Shown here: piece after piece, positions 33,801 to 44,928 of the stretch
How positions within the stretch are numbered: position 1 is the first letter of the stretch
How the letters are laid out: each line of letters begins with the position of its first letter
DNA from: Buxus sempervirens
Lineage: Eukaryota; Streptophyta; Magnoliopsida; Buxales; Buxaceae
Reading direction: 5' to 3'
DNA length: 64,000 bases
NCBI GenBank assembly: GCA_947561395.2
Contig: OX387189.1
Span: forward strand, 19,654,329 to 19,718,328
Program-made: the position numbers and the translations under genes
The notes under the pieces: generated by a model
Databases searched by the model: none
What the model was told of the DNA's origin: nothing
What the model saw: only the letters and a program-made list of their open reading frames with translations

Positions 33801-35046
33801 GTATGCAGACATAATGAGGTACCTGAGAAACAGGACTTTGCCAGAAAATGCCACAGCATCTGAGAGACGCACGATTCAGAAACTGGCAGGACAGTTCTTC
33901 CTCAGTGGAGATAAGCTGTACAAAAAGTCCTATAATGATTCACTGCTGCTATGTGTAACAGGAGAAGAGGCACAACAGCTGGTTGATGAAGTCCATGGGG
34001 GACAATGTGGCGCACATATGAACGGGCATATGCTAGCAAGGAAAATCTTGAGAATGGGTTATTACTGGTTAACTATGGAACATGATTGCCATATCCATGT
34101 AAGGAAATGCCAGTTATGCCAAGTTTATGCTGACAACATTCATGCACCGCCCAACACTTTGTATTCAATGACTTCTCCTTGGCCCTTCGCCATCTGGGGA
34201 ATTGATATGATTGGAGAGATCCATCCGAAGGCATCAAATGGGCACCGATTCATCTTGGTTGCAATAGATTATTTTACCAAGTGGGTAGAGGCCGTGTCCT
34301 TTGCAGAAGTCAAGGGGTCCCATGTGCTGAAATTCATCAGAAATAATATTGTTTGTCGCTACGGTGTGCCTGAAGCACTGATCACAGACAATGCCAAGAA
34401 TTTGAATAATAAGGACATGGACAAGATGTGCGAAGATTTGAAGATCAGGCATTTAAATTCCACAGCATACAGACCCAAGATGAATGGAGCAGTAGAAGCT
34501 GCCAACAAAAATCTGAAGAAGATATTGGAAAAGATGGTAGTCACCTACAGAGACTGGCATGAGAAGCTGCCATATGCTTTGCATGCATATCGAACCTCAA
34601 TCAGGGTCTCAACCGGAGCAACTCCTTTCTCTCTTGTATATGGAATGGAGGCAGTCCTTCCCATAGAAGTGCAAATCCCTTCGCTCAGAATCCTGAAGGA
34701 AGCAGAGGTTGATGACATTGAATGGGAAAAATCAAGGTTTGACCAGTTGCAGTTGCTTGACGAGAAAAGAATTAAGGCTTTATGCCACGGGCAACTCTAT
34801 CAGCAGAGAGCAGCTCGGACTTATAACAAGAAAGTAATACCACAACACTTCAAGGTGGGCAACATTGTTATGAAAAAGATATTCCCCCACCAAGAAGACA
34901 ATAGAGGGAAATTCAAGCCAAACTATGAAGGACCTTTCATAGTACACAAAGTTCTGTCCAGAGGAGCACTAATCCTACAAGAGATGGACGGAACTATTTT
35001 TCCTGAGCCAATAAATGCAGATGCAGTCAAACTGTATTATCCTTGA
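30844..35046 (+). CDS. Pol polyprotein: RT, RNase H, second RNase H, integrase
   Basis: 1400 codons from the first Met, in frame with gag-protease. After an acidic linker (about 1-360), the reverse transcriptase spans about 380-620 with the first catalytic Asp at 468 (FSFMDGFSGY) and YVDDM at 530-534. The native Ty3-type RNase H follows (about 675-800). A second, archaeal-type RNase H starts at FFDGAV (Asp830) and includes NNMAEYEA and YGDSC. The integrase has an N-terminal Cys/His zinc segment (HVRKCQLCQ, about 1089), then catalytic Asp1121, Asp1182 and Glu1218 with the expected 35-residue spacing. The end ADAVKLYYP is typical of this group. All catalytic residues are present. It makes the cDNA and inserts it into the genome. 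Confidence 0.95.
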   Translation: MMESQDSSGEPTLRQRSPAPPICIIHPSTRDGLGQMFQNMPQVLGLPTELAYHETYGNWAPDEHSSSRRDESSGKSVTKALPKVDPPNEVTVRVPGTVIRRGVWISISSEDSSQNQQKKGTANDPICISSDSSISMIQTGKANAVTAVTKDKHALQNWSSKPLATRKAELPQGVSSTSEIPPVDIAALFNKCVKSSDYFSASVNNSANKQTQNRNLSINLDAHPKNSEHEIDNQAVKIKQKQKGQKEQKEIQSVEHESDSDTYSSQSDDSEIIPSVSFELEDNDESWETPPEIQFALDRHEKGLQANIEETEPINIGDTAHPRILQVGKKLTLLQKTQITDFLKSYTDVFAWSYEDMPRLDTDLVVHRLPIKSEATPVKQKLRRMKPEWALKIKEEVTKQLKAGFLKVTDYPEWLANIVPVPKKDGRVRMCVDYRDLNKASPKDDFPLPHIDILVDNTATHSMFSFMDGFSGYNQIRMAPEDMEKTSFITHWGTYCYKVMPFGLKNAGATYQRAMTLLFHDLMHKEMEVYVDDMIAKSKEEENHLVNLGRVFDRLRECKLRLNPNKCVFGVTSGKLLGFIVGKRGIEVDPVKVKAILEMPPPSTEKEVRGFLGRLQYISRFIAQMTPVCKPIFKLLKKDNPVIWNEDCQEAFDKIKAYLMSPPTLVPPVPRRPLIMYLSVTEMAAGCVLGQHDDTRRKEQAIYYLSKKFTNYEVRYTLLEKTCGALVWAAQKLRHYLLSHTVFLISESDPLKYIFEKPISTGRIAKWQVILSQYDIVYTTRKAIKGQAVADHLAEHPVPDYQPLLTGLPDDEIMCAESVEKETEWQMFFDGAVNINAKGIGAVIISPEGVHHPIAAKLLFDCTNNMAEYEACVLGLRAAIEMNIQELKVYGDSCLIIYQVMGDWRTKDPKLVPYQELIKELEGQFKSVTFDYMSRDRNQFADALATLASMATITGDTWVQPLEIEVRHSPVYCFNVERSTPKGEPWYADIMRYLRNRTLPENATASERRTIQKLAGQFFLSGDKLYKKSYNDSLLLCVTGEEAQQLVDEVHGGQCGAHMNGHMLARKILRMGYYWLTMEHDCHIHVRKCQLCQVYADNIHAPPNTLYSMTSPWPFAIWGIDMIGEIHPKASNGHRFILVAIDYFTKWVEAVSFAEVKGSHVLKFIRNNIVCRYGVPEALITDNAKNLNNKDMDKMCEDLKIRHLNSTAYRPKMNGAVEAANKNLKKILEKMVVTYRDWHEKLPYALHAYRTSIRVSTGATPFSLVYGMEAVLPIEVQIPSLRILKEAEVDDIEWEKSRFDQLQLLDEKRIKALCHGQLYQQRAARTYNKKVIPQHFKVGNIVMKKIFPHQEDNRGKFKPNYEGPFIVHKVLSRGALILQEMDGTIFPEPINADAVKLYYP

Positions 35047-36850
35047 GATCGTTCCAATTGGGAAATGAAGAGAGGCCATCTTTGACTATCCCCCAAACCT
35101 GTAAATCCTTTCAAGCACCCCAAAAAGTTCTCCCCTAGTTAGATACTTTTGGGCCTGAAAATTTCTTTTCAAACCTAGTATAGGTGTTCCTTATCATCAA
35201 AATGGGCATTCCTGGCCCTAACTCAAATAAAAAAAAAAAAAAAAAAAAAGAGCAATTGCGAAGAAAATCAAGAAAAAGAAGAAAAGTAAGTACAAAGTAA
35301 GATGTGGAAAATATGAACCCCACACCAAAGAAATAAGCCAGGATGTAAGCCCCAACAATAAAAGGAGCACTGTACAGACCTATAAAATCACAGCCTTCTT
35401 GGGCCACTTATCTTTCTTTCAAAACCCCGGCCTAGCCTACATTTCGTCCTATCTTGAAGACCTCTCGGATCCCAAAGTGAATGATCTTGAGCAAAACAGT
35501 CAAATCTGCGTTTTCTAACAATGACGGAATTGAATTCTCCCTGAAAGGACCAGACATGGTGAAAACCCAAAAAGGGCGCTATGTGCAAAAAGGGTCAGTC
35601 GTGGTCAAAAAAAAAAAACTGGTCATGCCTTGATTAGAAAGGGAAATACAGCAAAAACAGAAACAGGTTGGACAGTGCACTGAGTGGAGACAGCCAAGTG
35701 ATCTGAAGGGCCCAGACTGGCAGACTATGTTTAGGTTAACACTTCACAAAGGCCTATGATGACAAGGCTAAAAATACCAAGCACTCTAATCTATGTCTAA
35801 CTTAATGATTGACTTTTATGATAATTGCAGGCACAAACACATACTACCACATCTGTGTTTTTCCGTAATTATTCTGCTTAACTATTCTTGGAATTTCCCC
35901 ATCTGTGCTGCTAACCCGTGAAGAGGGGCTCATTGCCTTAATCAATAGCCATTTTGATTTTGATAAATTAAAGGCCTAGAATAAACCAACCCTGCATATC
36001 TGACATTTTGTTCCTTGTACAGGTTCAAAGAAGGAAGAAAGATGCAAGATGAACATAAGGAGGATACTTTGTTCCTTCATTCCCCAGCAGAGGCTTCTTC
36101 CCTTTCATCCCCAGCGGAGTTCGGAAGAAAGAAGATCGTCAAGATCTTTAGACCCTCCAACAAAACTTCAAAATCAAAGAGGGACATCACAATAATCCCC
36201 AGAGAGTCATCTAGACAGATCATACTCCCACCAGATCCCCAGTGGAGTAACTCTTGAATGGAAAAGAAGCTCTAATGCCTTGACAAGACAAAAAACCTGG
36301 CAAGGAGAAGCAACAAGGAAGAGCAATAATGGGCCAATTCGCCCCCTCTTGTAAATTTTGATTTCCCACTTTTGTAAATAGTATAGGCTAGAATAGGTGT
36401 GTGATCTCCGAGATAACGGACGGCAGCGCGAAAGCTTCCTCCCATCCTCCCACCGGCACTCCCAAACACATACCTTGGCCCATCTCTCTAATAAAAAAAA
36501 AAAAAAAACTCAAGGAATTAAGAATTGAAGTCACTAAAAGCTTTAATGGAACAAACAAAAAGAAAAGAACATTGTTAAGTGCCTTGCATCAACGCCGAAA
36601 CAGGCTGATGAGCTCAGATTTAATCCTTTCTTTCTTTTTCAAAGACAGAAAACTAAGGAACAGCCCTATTCAAACCCGAAAGAGGGTATAGGGATTCCAA
36701 AATCAGGAAGTGATACCAGACATCTGACACTTCCCTTTCATTATAAAACAATTCAGTGATTGAGCTCGTCGACCCTGTCGACAGAAATGCAAGGTACAAA
36801 AATAAGGTTCTTTTTTTCTTTGCCGTTCATCCCCTAAGGTGACTCCAGCA
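35047..36850 (+). other. 3' untranslated part of Ogre-like element
   Basis: 1.8 kb between pol and the polypurine tract. It contains poly-A runs (35229-35250 and 36488-36504), a short repeat of CCCAGC(A/G)GAG near 36085-36120 and a small palindrome GTCGACCCTGTCGAC near 36768. The open frames here (about 60-96 codons) show no domain and no conserved pattern, so I do not call genes. Confidence 0.5.
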
Positions 36851-36862
36851 AAGAGGGGCAGC
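36851..36862 (+). other. Polypurine tract
   Basis: AAGAGGGGCAGC lies directly before the TGTTAG start of the 3' LTR and is the expected primer for plus-strand DNA synthesis. Confidence 0.75.
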
Positions 36863-39271
36863 TGTTAGCACCTGATTTTTGCACCCCCAAAATAAAGAAA
36901 AATGAAAAGTCAAACTAAAAGTCAAACCCTGAGGGGGTCAAAAATTGACTTTTTGATTCAAGTGAATTTGGCCATCAAACTTCATCTCATTGAAAAGAGC
37001 ATTTCGACACGATTCTAACGCAACCGAATTTGCTGGAATCGGAGTCCAGATGGAAAAGATATGAGCTGGTCAAACTTTCGGGGAGCAAAAAGTTGACTTT
37101 TTGCTCGACCCCAATTCAGCTGCCAAACTTGACCCCAGTGGACAGGTGGTTCCGAGCCGGTTCCAACGACACTAAGTTTGCTGAAATCGGACACCGGATG
37201 AAGAAGTTATGAGCAGTTGAAGTTTCAGAAAAACTGCCCATGTGGCAAAAGAGGCAACAAAAATGGAATAAACCAATAAAATAAATAAGATAAATGTGTT
37301 TAATAATATTTTAATAAAGAGAATCTCGCTTTTTTAATAAAATAATCGAAAAATCGAATAAGAATCTTGCAAAAAACTAAATTGAATAAAGATTTGAAAT
37401 CCAAACATTTTAAAAACGTGCTGGACCGTATTTGAATTACGGGCAGGGCATGCCCGTATTTGAAATACGGGCAAGATTCTCTAAGCAGACACGCGTCCTT
37501 GTACGGCGGGACACGCGTCCCGTACGGCCGATTCGCGAGATTCGCACATTTGTGTTTTTCGCCCGTATTTGAATTACGGGCAAGGCACGCCCGTACTTGA
37601 AGTACGAGCAAGGCATGCCCGTATTTCAAGTACGGGCACGGAAATTTTGCCTATAAATAGAGAGGCCACCCCCTCATTTGGACAAGCCTTCTCCCAGGCC
37701 TTCACTCCCTCTCTCCCTTGCTGTTACCACGACCAAACCCTGCCCAACTGCTGCCCTTCCAAAACCTAAACCTCTTTTTATACCCAAACTACCCCTATGC
37801 TCTAAGATTACCCCAAAACTATGCCCAAATCCACTTCAATTTGGCCTTGAACCCATCCCCCTTAACCAAGCTCTTCCCATTTCATCCTAACAAAATTTGG
37901 AGGACGCGGAAGCGCTGCCAAATTCACCGGAGAATTCATCACTCACAAAAAACCATATTGTAAGTATGTTAAATTTTATGATATAATGTTATTGATTTCA
38001 ATGTTTCTTCAAGTTTCTTTCCTACATTTTGTTCTTATAATCACTAATCCCATTGCTGTTTTTTGAATGACATGAGAGACCAACTTCAAGAAGATGGTCA
38101 TTATAAAAAAAAAAGGGAGATAGAGGAAGGAGGAAGAAATGATCTAAATGACACTTTAATCAACCAGTTTAACTACTCATTTTGTTTCTTTGAAAATGTA
38201 TGTATTCTTGTAATATCCCCTCCTCTCTCTTGAATGAGGGATGTGGTTGGTTGAACAAACAAAAGAAGGAAAGAAGCCTAAGACTCAAAGAACATGAGAA
38301 GAGAAGAAAATTGGCTTTATAAACCAAATGAAGGAAATGTGGAACCTGGAAGGAAAGTAGAAGCCCGGTGGAGGTTACCAGAAGACCCAGAAAAGCCACG
38401 GAACTGATACAGATTGAAATCGGCAGCAAATATGCAAACTAAATCGCGTCTGTAAACTCAGGCCGGTCCAACCTGGACCGTGTTTGATTCACGGACAGGA
38501 GAGACCGTAGTCAATTCACGGTCAGGTATGACCGTAGAGAAAAAACGGGCAAATGGAAAAATGATGTAAAAGTGTAATTTCTTGGTTCGGTTAGACCTGA
38601 TCCGGTCTAAACCATTCCCTTAAACCACTTGGGCTACCTTAAGCCCATTTTTGGACTTTGGGCCTAGATAGGCCCATCAAGACCCCTTTGGCCCACTTGT
38701 GGGGCCCACTTTTGACTGGTCCATACCAGGCTTGTTTTCAATAAACAGGCCCAAGACCACTTGACTCTTGGCTAATGGGCCAAATCCAAGCCCACTAAGC
38801 CCATTGAAATGTGTAAATAAATAAGATAACCAAATGGGTTACCCAATAACCCAACTGGGCCCAAAACCCAACCACGGCAGCCCACGGGTCTTCCAATGGG
38901 ACCCGGGTCCGACCCACTCCACTTAAATCAATAAAAAGATAAAATCAAATAAAAGGGACCCACACCTCCAAAGGGCCCCGCCAGACCCAATGAGCAGCAT
39001 GCTGGTCTAGGAAGGGTGAACTTGGCTCAAAAACCAGGGAGACCCGAGGGACCCGTCAAACCGACGGGGCGGACCGGGGTGTCTTTAGGACTTCCCCGGA
39101 TCGTAACCGAGGACTTAGCTAGAACTCTGAAAAGCCGCAGACCAGACTTAGACCCGATTAGGGCAAAACCGTGTCTGCCTGCACTCTCAGGCAGTGGCGA
39201 CTCTGAATGTCCCGAGGCACGCACCAAAGGTGCGCCCGGTGTGCGATCTAGGCCAAGTTTAGGTGCGCACA
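36863..39271 (+). repeat. 3' LTR of Ogre-like element
   Basis: 2409 bp, near identical to 20747-23156, with roughly 20 differences seen by eye. Most are single-base transitions; one is a short C-run length change near 37670. It ends GCGCACA, followed by CTGGG, the target-site duplication. Confidence 0.93.
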
Positions 39272-39276
39272 CTGGG

Positions 39277-41633
39277 GTTAGATACAAACCAAGATTCACA
39301 ATAATTTTAAAATTTACTAATTAATTACATCAGAGTTATGGTGGCCAATAAAAACAATTCTTTATTCACTAATATCAATTCAGTTTACAATAAAGTTTAT
39401 CTAATCAACATGTGGCATTAATACCAATTATAATTCTACCCATCAAATTAAACCCCATCTTCGCGATCTCTCCAAGCAACCTGAAAAATAGGGGAAAACG
39501 GAATGAGATTTACATCTCAGCAAGTAGCAGGTGCATGAAATTAGAAACAGTCCAGTATAAGCAAATAGTCATGAAGTATTCGATTAATCAACGATAAGAC
39601 GAGTAATCCAAGTTATCCATGGCCATTCCAAATAAAGCGATAAAACAGATGAACATGTATAAATACTAGTAACTTGATGTTAACGAGGTAAAACCGACAA
39701 AAGCGATAAAACATGTGCCATTGCAGGACTCACAAAGATGATAAGTATTTGAGATGACACTCAACTAACTGCTATTCCACCGTGTGACTTAGGGGCAGTG
39801 CTACTTAATGATACTCAAGCCCCATGCAGCGCAGCTTAGACAAGAGCCGTAGTCACCGACTTATTGCACATGAACTCCGTAGAGTTGGATGTACCACCAG
39901 CATGCAGCACCAGAATCAATACATGGAGTGTGGTCGCTTATCCACATGTACAGGGAATCACCAGCGACTCATCGGGGTGTCCCTCCAGACATAGGACCTT
40001 CCCAGAGCAAACTAACTTGCAAGGGGAAGCGCGCTCGCATATAGGAGTAAATCAACCCAAACTAAATACCACTTAGCTAACCAGCCAAAACCATGGATCC
40101 ATATACAGCTAAGTCCACTGACACAAAACACGACAAAACCACATACGGGAGGACACGCTAATGTAGGAGGCATACACACTTTTACCCGTAAAGGATTACA
40201 CATCTCTACACAGAGGATTACCCATCTCTGCCGTAAAAGATAGTATCAAACTCTACCACAGAAGCCGTATCACCCAACCGTAAAATTAAAGAGAGCAACA
40301 TTATACCACATACCAATCCATACTAGAATATTCAATTCCAAGTGGAAACCATGATTCAATCCTTAATAATCCAAATGAAGCTTTTTCAGAATTTCATATG
40401 CAATTTCCCAAATATATTCAAAGTAAAGCTCATGTATCATAAATTCGATAGAAAACAATGTTACTTCAATTCCATAAACCAATATTCATATTAAAGCTCA
40501 AAATAAAGGAAAATCAAATCCTACTTAGAGTTTTCTTTATTAATCCCTTTATTAGAATCTAATTTCCTATCTTAACACCTAAATTAGTTTTTATTTAACT
40601 TTTCTGTATTTTTATTTTCCAGCACATCGTACAGACCTAGAATGAAGTTTAAAAGATGTTTATAAGCTATAAGTATCAGTAGTATTAATTCTAGCAATAT
40701 CCATACCATTTTATAAACAAACCTTTCATTGTAACCTCTAATTTATTGGATAATCTTTCTCATTTAATTTTATAATTTTATACCTTAATTAGGTCCTTAT
40801 AATGATGCTAACATGCTTAACTAATCAGAAAAATTATTGGATAATTATTCCTATTAAAAAATTCCCAAAATCTACAAATTTTACATAGAGCGCCTACCTC
40901 TACAGGGCTAGGCGATCCTGGGCGATCCTAGGCGCTCGTGCAAAATTAAACAGAATTTTCCAGATTTTTAAAGTTCGGATTTTTAGGCCTTTGCTATATG
41001 TTTTTTTGGTCTAAATTAATCTACAACCCTTCTGAAACATACCTAGAGCCTTCTAGAGAAATTTTTATAAATTAAATACCCTCCTACCTCTATTTACATA
41101 ATCCAACTAAGCTTTCTTCTTTAATTTGATAAATTCATCAAGAATACAAATCATGAAAATATAAGCAACTTGATTCCATGTAAATACAGTTCCGTCTAAT
41201 CCATTCCAACCATATGAAATCACAGAAATCAAAATCATGCAGTTCCTCACGTTTTCAAGGGTTACTACTTGCCTTATACGCTAAATCCTTCTTCCATTGA
41301 AACTTCTAATTCTGGACCTGACTTTTGCTCCCAAACGCACCAGGCTAGACTCTTTGAATTCAAATCTCCACCGTACACAACGTAGTTCCATCAGTGAAGA
41401 ACAAAATCTCCAAATTGGAAGGCGATCCACCGCACGGATTTTTCCCGATCATATTTTGATGATGGCTGGTCAGACACCTCCATTAGCCATCTTCTTCCTT
41501 TCTCTCTCTCTCTTTTCTCTCAACAATAACCCACGAAATTTCCCTCTTGTCTAACCTTAGTTTCTTATTTATATTAGGCTTTAGAAATCCTAAACCAACC
41601 CTAATTGGCTAATTTAATTTGGGCTAACCCAAC
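39277..41633 (+). other. Right part of the interrupted TGTAACGCCCCG LTR
   Basis: Continuation of the solo LTR that began at 20630. It has the AATGAGATTTACATCTCAGC(A) stretch and GTAGCAGGTGC near 39500-39535. An irregular word region at 39780-40260 includes repeated GGATTACNCATCTCT. Clustered GGCGATCC words lie at 40889-40940. It is cut at CCAAC (41629-41633) by the next solo LTR. No gene is seen. Confidence 0.7.
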
Positions 41634-42182
41634 TGTAAGCACCTCATTTTTGCGCTCCCAAAAAGCCAGAAATGCAAAACCCGGATAAAAGGTCAAACCC
41701 TAAGGGGTGAAAAGTTGACCTTTTGATCAAATGAAATTTGGCCACCGTGATTTATCTCAATGGATAGAGAATCCCGACACGAGTCCAACGCAACTGAGTT
41801 TGCAGGAATTGGAGTCCGGATGAAGGTTCTGCGGGCAGTCAAACTTAAGGAAAAATCGAAAGTTGACTTTTCCTCGAACCCCGTGCCAAGTGTGTAGCCC
41901 TATGTCATTGGGTAGAGAGCTCCGATACGAGTCTAACGCAATTGAGTTTGCTCAAATCGGAGTTCGGATGAGGGAGATATGAGCTGTCGAAGTTTCCGCG
42001 CAGCAAAGCCGAAAGCTGCACACGTGGCGCAGGAACTGCACACATGGCAGCCAACGCAGTAAAATATCTCAGGGACTAAATCTTAAATATCAAAAATTCG
42101 TACGGGCCAATCCGTAGATATCCAAAAGTGTCAAATCAGTCGAATCAGTCAAGTCGAAGGGCAAATCAGTAATTTTCCAAGT

Positions 42183-42430
42183 TGTATCCGGTAATATATG
42201 CCGGATACACTAGCTCCCCTTCATGACCGGACTTGAAGGCCGGATACAAGTAGATTTTCGCGTGAGATTCGCGCCGATCACCCGACAAATTTGCGGCGGC
42301 ATTTAAAATTCAAATGATTATGTTTTGTATTCGGCATTAAATGCCGGATACGAAGGATCCTTAGTGTATCCGGCCATAAAGGCCGGATATGAAGGAGCCT
42401 TAATGTATCCGGCCTGAGTTGCCGGATACG
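42183..42430. repeat. 27-bp hairpin array abutting TATA box
   Basis: Hairpins lie at 42183-42209, 42326-42352, 42365-42391 and 42404-42430, each 27 bp (10-bp arms such as TGTATCCGGC / GCCGGATACG and a 7-nt loop). An imperfect one is at 42224-42248. Loops differ (AATATAT, ATTAAAT, CATAAAG, CTGAGTT) while the arms stay paired. The last ends 11 bp before the TATA box. Confidence 0.9.
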
Positions 42431-42441
42431 TTAAGTTTCCC

Positions 42442-42449
42442 TATAAATA
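42442..42449 (+). promoter_or_regulatory. TATA box of solo LTR
   Basis: TATAAATA in TTTCCCTATAAATACAAATC, 11 bp after the hairpin array. Confidence 0.65.
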
Positions 42450-42725
42450 CAAATCAGCAGCTCATTTCCGGGGGCTGGCGATTTTTTCTACACTTGAGCT
42501 CTCTTCTCTCACCCATTCTCACTCGAATCCCTCCCTCCTCACCTCCTTTTGCCCACACCTCCACTCCACACCACCCCAAGGGAAGCCCAACTACCTCTTC
42601 TCTTCTTCCTCTCCATCTTGTGGTCATCTGGAGGAGGGGTACTTGCTGTAGCTGCTGGAGAAGGAGCTTCTAGTTGCTATCCAGCTTCAAGGAGGTGCCT
42701 CCACATTGTTAGAAGATCAAGGACC

Positions 42726-42738
42726 TCCAGGTGAGGTT
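42726..42738 (+). other. Putative 5' splice site in LTR leader
   Basis: CTCCAG|GTGAGG (intron from 42731), 289 bp after the TATA box, is equivalent to the donors of the related LTRs. Confidence 0.5.
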
Positions 42739-43725
42739 CCTAGTAGCTGTGTATTGCATATATATTAAAATGGGAATTTTCTAAAATGATTTTTTTTAGC
42801 TTGACTTCACCCCTTGCATGAGTTTTCTTCTATGGTAACCTGAGCATGTATTACTGTTTCTTTCATGGCATGAGAATTACCCCCAGTAAGAAGGCTACGT
42901 AGGGTTTGTTAAGGAAGCATGGGAGTTTATTTTAACATATCTTTCATCTCCTTTGGTTGCTGTCCATAGGTTCATATTAAGTTTTTTTCAGAGGGAGCGT
43001 GTTCCCTCTTATTTTACAATCTGATGTACCCACGTATTAGCCCCCCATTCCCTTCCCATTTCTTCCCTCTTCTCTTCCTTATCTATGCTTTTTTTTGTTG
43101 ATTTGATTAATCGTAGCCTTGCTCTGGTTTCTTGTTCTTTTTTATGTCATATGCTTGTTTGCTAGTTGTTATCAAGAGGGAAGGCATCTCCTTCCCTCTT
43201 CCTTGAATCTGCTGATTTTCTTGTGTTGCTAAAGCATGCTGGTTACTGTCCACGTAGCATGACCATGCATCGATCACTTTTTTTTAGCCATAAGCATGCA
43301 ACCGTGCTCCACCCACTCCCGCCCTTCCATTGCTGTATATTTTTTTTTGACATGCATGCTAGCGATTAGGTGTATTGCCTTGGGATTTAGTCACTTGTTT
43401 TTTTGCTGTTGTGCATGTAGGCATGATCCCTCACCCCCCCCCCCCCCCCCCTCCTCACTTGCTGCCATGGACCATGCAAGTGTGCTCCCACCATCCCTTG
43501 CAACTCCCCCATGCCGAGCCATGCAAGAAGCTGTAGGGAACAGCAGTGATCCCAGGCCCCCCATTTACCTTGCTGGAAAGTCCCCAAAATAGGCCAAATG
43601 AAGCCTTTCCCCATACCCGAACCAATGTGGGCCCACACAGGGGCCCACAAGACCTGTAGAAGCCTCCTAGGAAGCCTAGAAAACCATCCCAAATGGCCAA
43701 ACCCCGAAAAAAGCCTATTTTAAGG

Positions 43726-43868
43726 TGATCCGGCAACTCAGGCCGGATCACCTATGACCTAGGTGTATCCGGCCACTCAGGCCGGATCACCTACAGCCCC
43801 TGTGTATCCGGCCAATCAGGCCGGATCACTTGCAGTCCCTGTGTGTCCGGCCTGAGTTGCCAGATACA
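43726..43868. repeat. Hairpin array, downstream block
   Basis: Four hairpins lie at 43726-43750 (25 bp), 43764-43789, 43803-43828 (26 bp) and 43842-43868 (27 bp). Arms are TGATCCGGC or TGTATCCGGC against GCCGGATCA; loops are variants of AACTCAG or CTGAGTT. They use the same arm word as the upstream block of this LTR. Confidence 0.9.
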
Positions 43869-44928
43869 CACAGAAATGTGATTTCTGCTCTCTTTTTTTT
43901 ATGTTTTTGCTGAATTTCATGATGATCTAAACCAAACCAATTGAACCAACAGGGTTTCTGGGCCACCCGGAAACCCAATTCGGGACCTGGATCACCGGTC
44001 CAACTCGGAACACCCGTGGGCCTTCCAACGGGGCCCACCAAGCCCAATGAACCCTAAAGCATGCAATTAAACAAGTTAAGTAAAGCGAATTAACTGAACC
44101 AGACGGGCCAAGCCCGATGTGGCCCGTCCGAACTTAGATGTGTGGATGGATGTATGAATTGCCCGGTTTGGCTGAGACCAAGGGCTAGGGCCTGTCGGGC
44201 CCGCCAAAACCCACTAACTGAACCAAGTTAGGCGCAAGCCCTAGACTTCAAAGAATTGGGCTTTCAAGCCCAAACCTGAATCACGGGCCCCAAGCCCAGT
44301 GACCAGCCCATTTTGGCAAATTTAAATAAAGCAAATCAGAGATACTCTTGGTAACCATCATGGGGGCCCACCCTGGGGCCCGCAAACCAATGCCAACCCA
44401 CCCATTGCATGAAAATCACTAAGTTTCCAACCTGAACAAACTAAGTAAAAATAATTCACTTCACCCAAGCCCAAAAGGGCCTCCTAGTGCTAGACAGAGG
44501 CCCACCAGGGGCACATGGGCTCATCCAAGCCCACCAAGGATACCGTGGGCCTTCCAACGGGGCCCACCCAGTTAGACACAGATAATCTAAATAAAACAAG
44601 ATAAAAATCAACTAAAGGGACCCACACCACTCAGGTGGTCCCACCAAGACTTAACCAAATGGCATGCTGGATTAGGAATCGGGTGAGAACCAAGTAAGAA
44701 AGCTGACTCAAACCAGGGAACCCACGGGACTCGTCATCCGACGAGGTGGACTGGGGTGTCTACGGATTTCCCCAGACCACAACCGAGATCCAAACTTAGA
44801 ATCTCAAGCCGCAGACCCCAAAGCCCTAAAAAGACAAGATTAGGCACCCAGGTGTCCGCCTGCACCCCATTAGGCGGTGGCGACTCCGAATTTACCCCGT
44901 GCCGCGTTTCCCACGCGCGCACACCAAC

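Larger units (their letters stand above)
20747..39271 (+). mobile_element. Complete Ogre/Tat-like Ty3/gypsy retrotransposon
   Basis: This 18.5-kb element has LTRs at 20747-23156 and 36863-39271, 5-bp duplications CTGGG (20742-20746, 39272-39276), a PBS-like site right after the 5' LTR and a purine tract right before the 3' LTR. The internal order is ORF1 (24443-25846), gag-protease (27325-30750), then RT, RNase H, a second archaeal-type RNase H and integrase (30844-35046). The extra ORF before gag and the double RNase H are hallmarks of the Ogre/Tat lineage. All three frames are long and open. The LTRs differ at roughly 20 sites by eye, so the insertion is recent and the element may have been mobile lately. 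Confidence 0.93.
41634..44923 (+). mobile_element. Solo LTR, Ogre/Tat-type TGTAAGCACC family
   Basis: 3290 bp from TGTAAGCACCTCATTTTTGC to CGCGCACA, flanked by CCAAC at 41629-41633 and 44924-44928. No internal region is present. It contains two hairpin blocks (42183-42430 and 43726-43868), a TATA box (42442-42449), a splice-site-like sequence (42731), a poly-C run (43434-43452) and the conserved tail with GGCGGTGGCGACTCCG. Start and tail resemble the LTRs of the complete Ogre-like element, so it is the footprint of a related element. Confidence 0.92.

Noticed and set aside
36015..36691. Two small plus-strand ORFs (80 and 96 codons) after pol as accessory genes
   Set aside because: Short, low-complexity and without a recognised domain; they lie in the 3' untranslated part next to poly-A runs.
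42183..42430. CRISPR-like regularly spaced palindromic repeats
   Set aside because: The setting is a plant LTR with TATA box and target-site duplication; spacers are neither uniform nor unique, and no cas genes exist.
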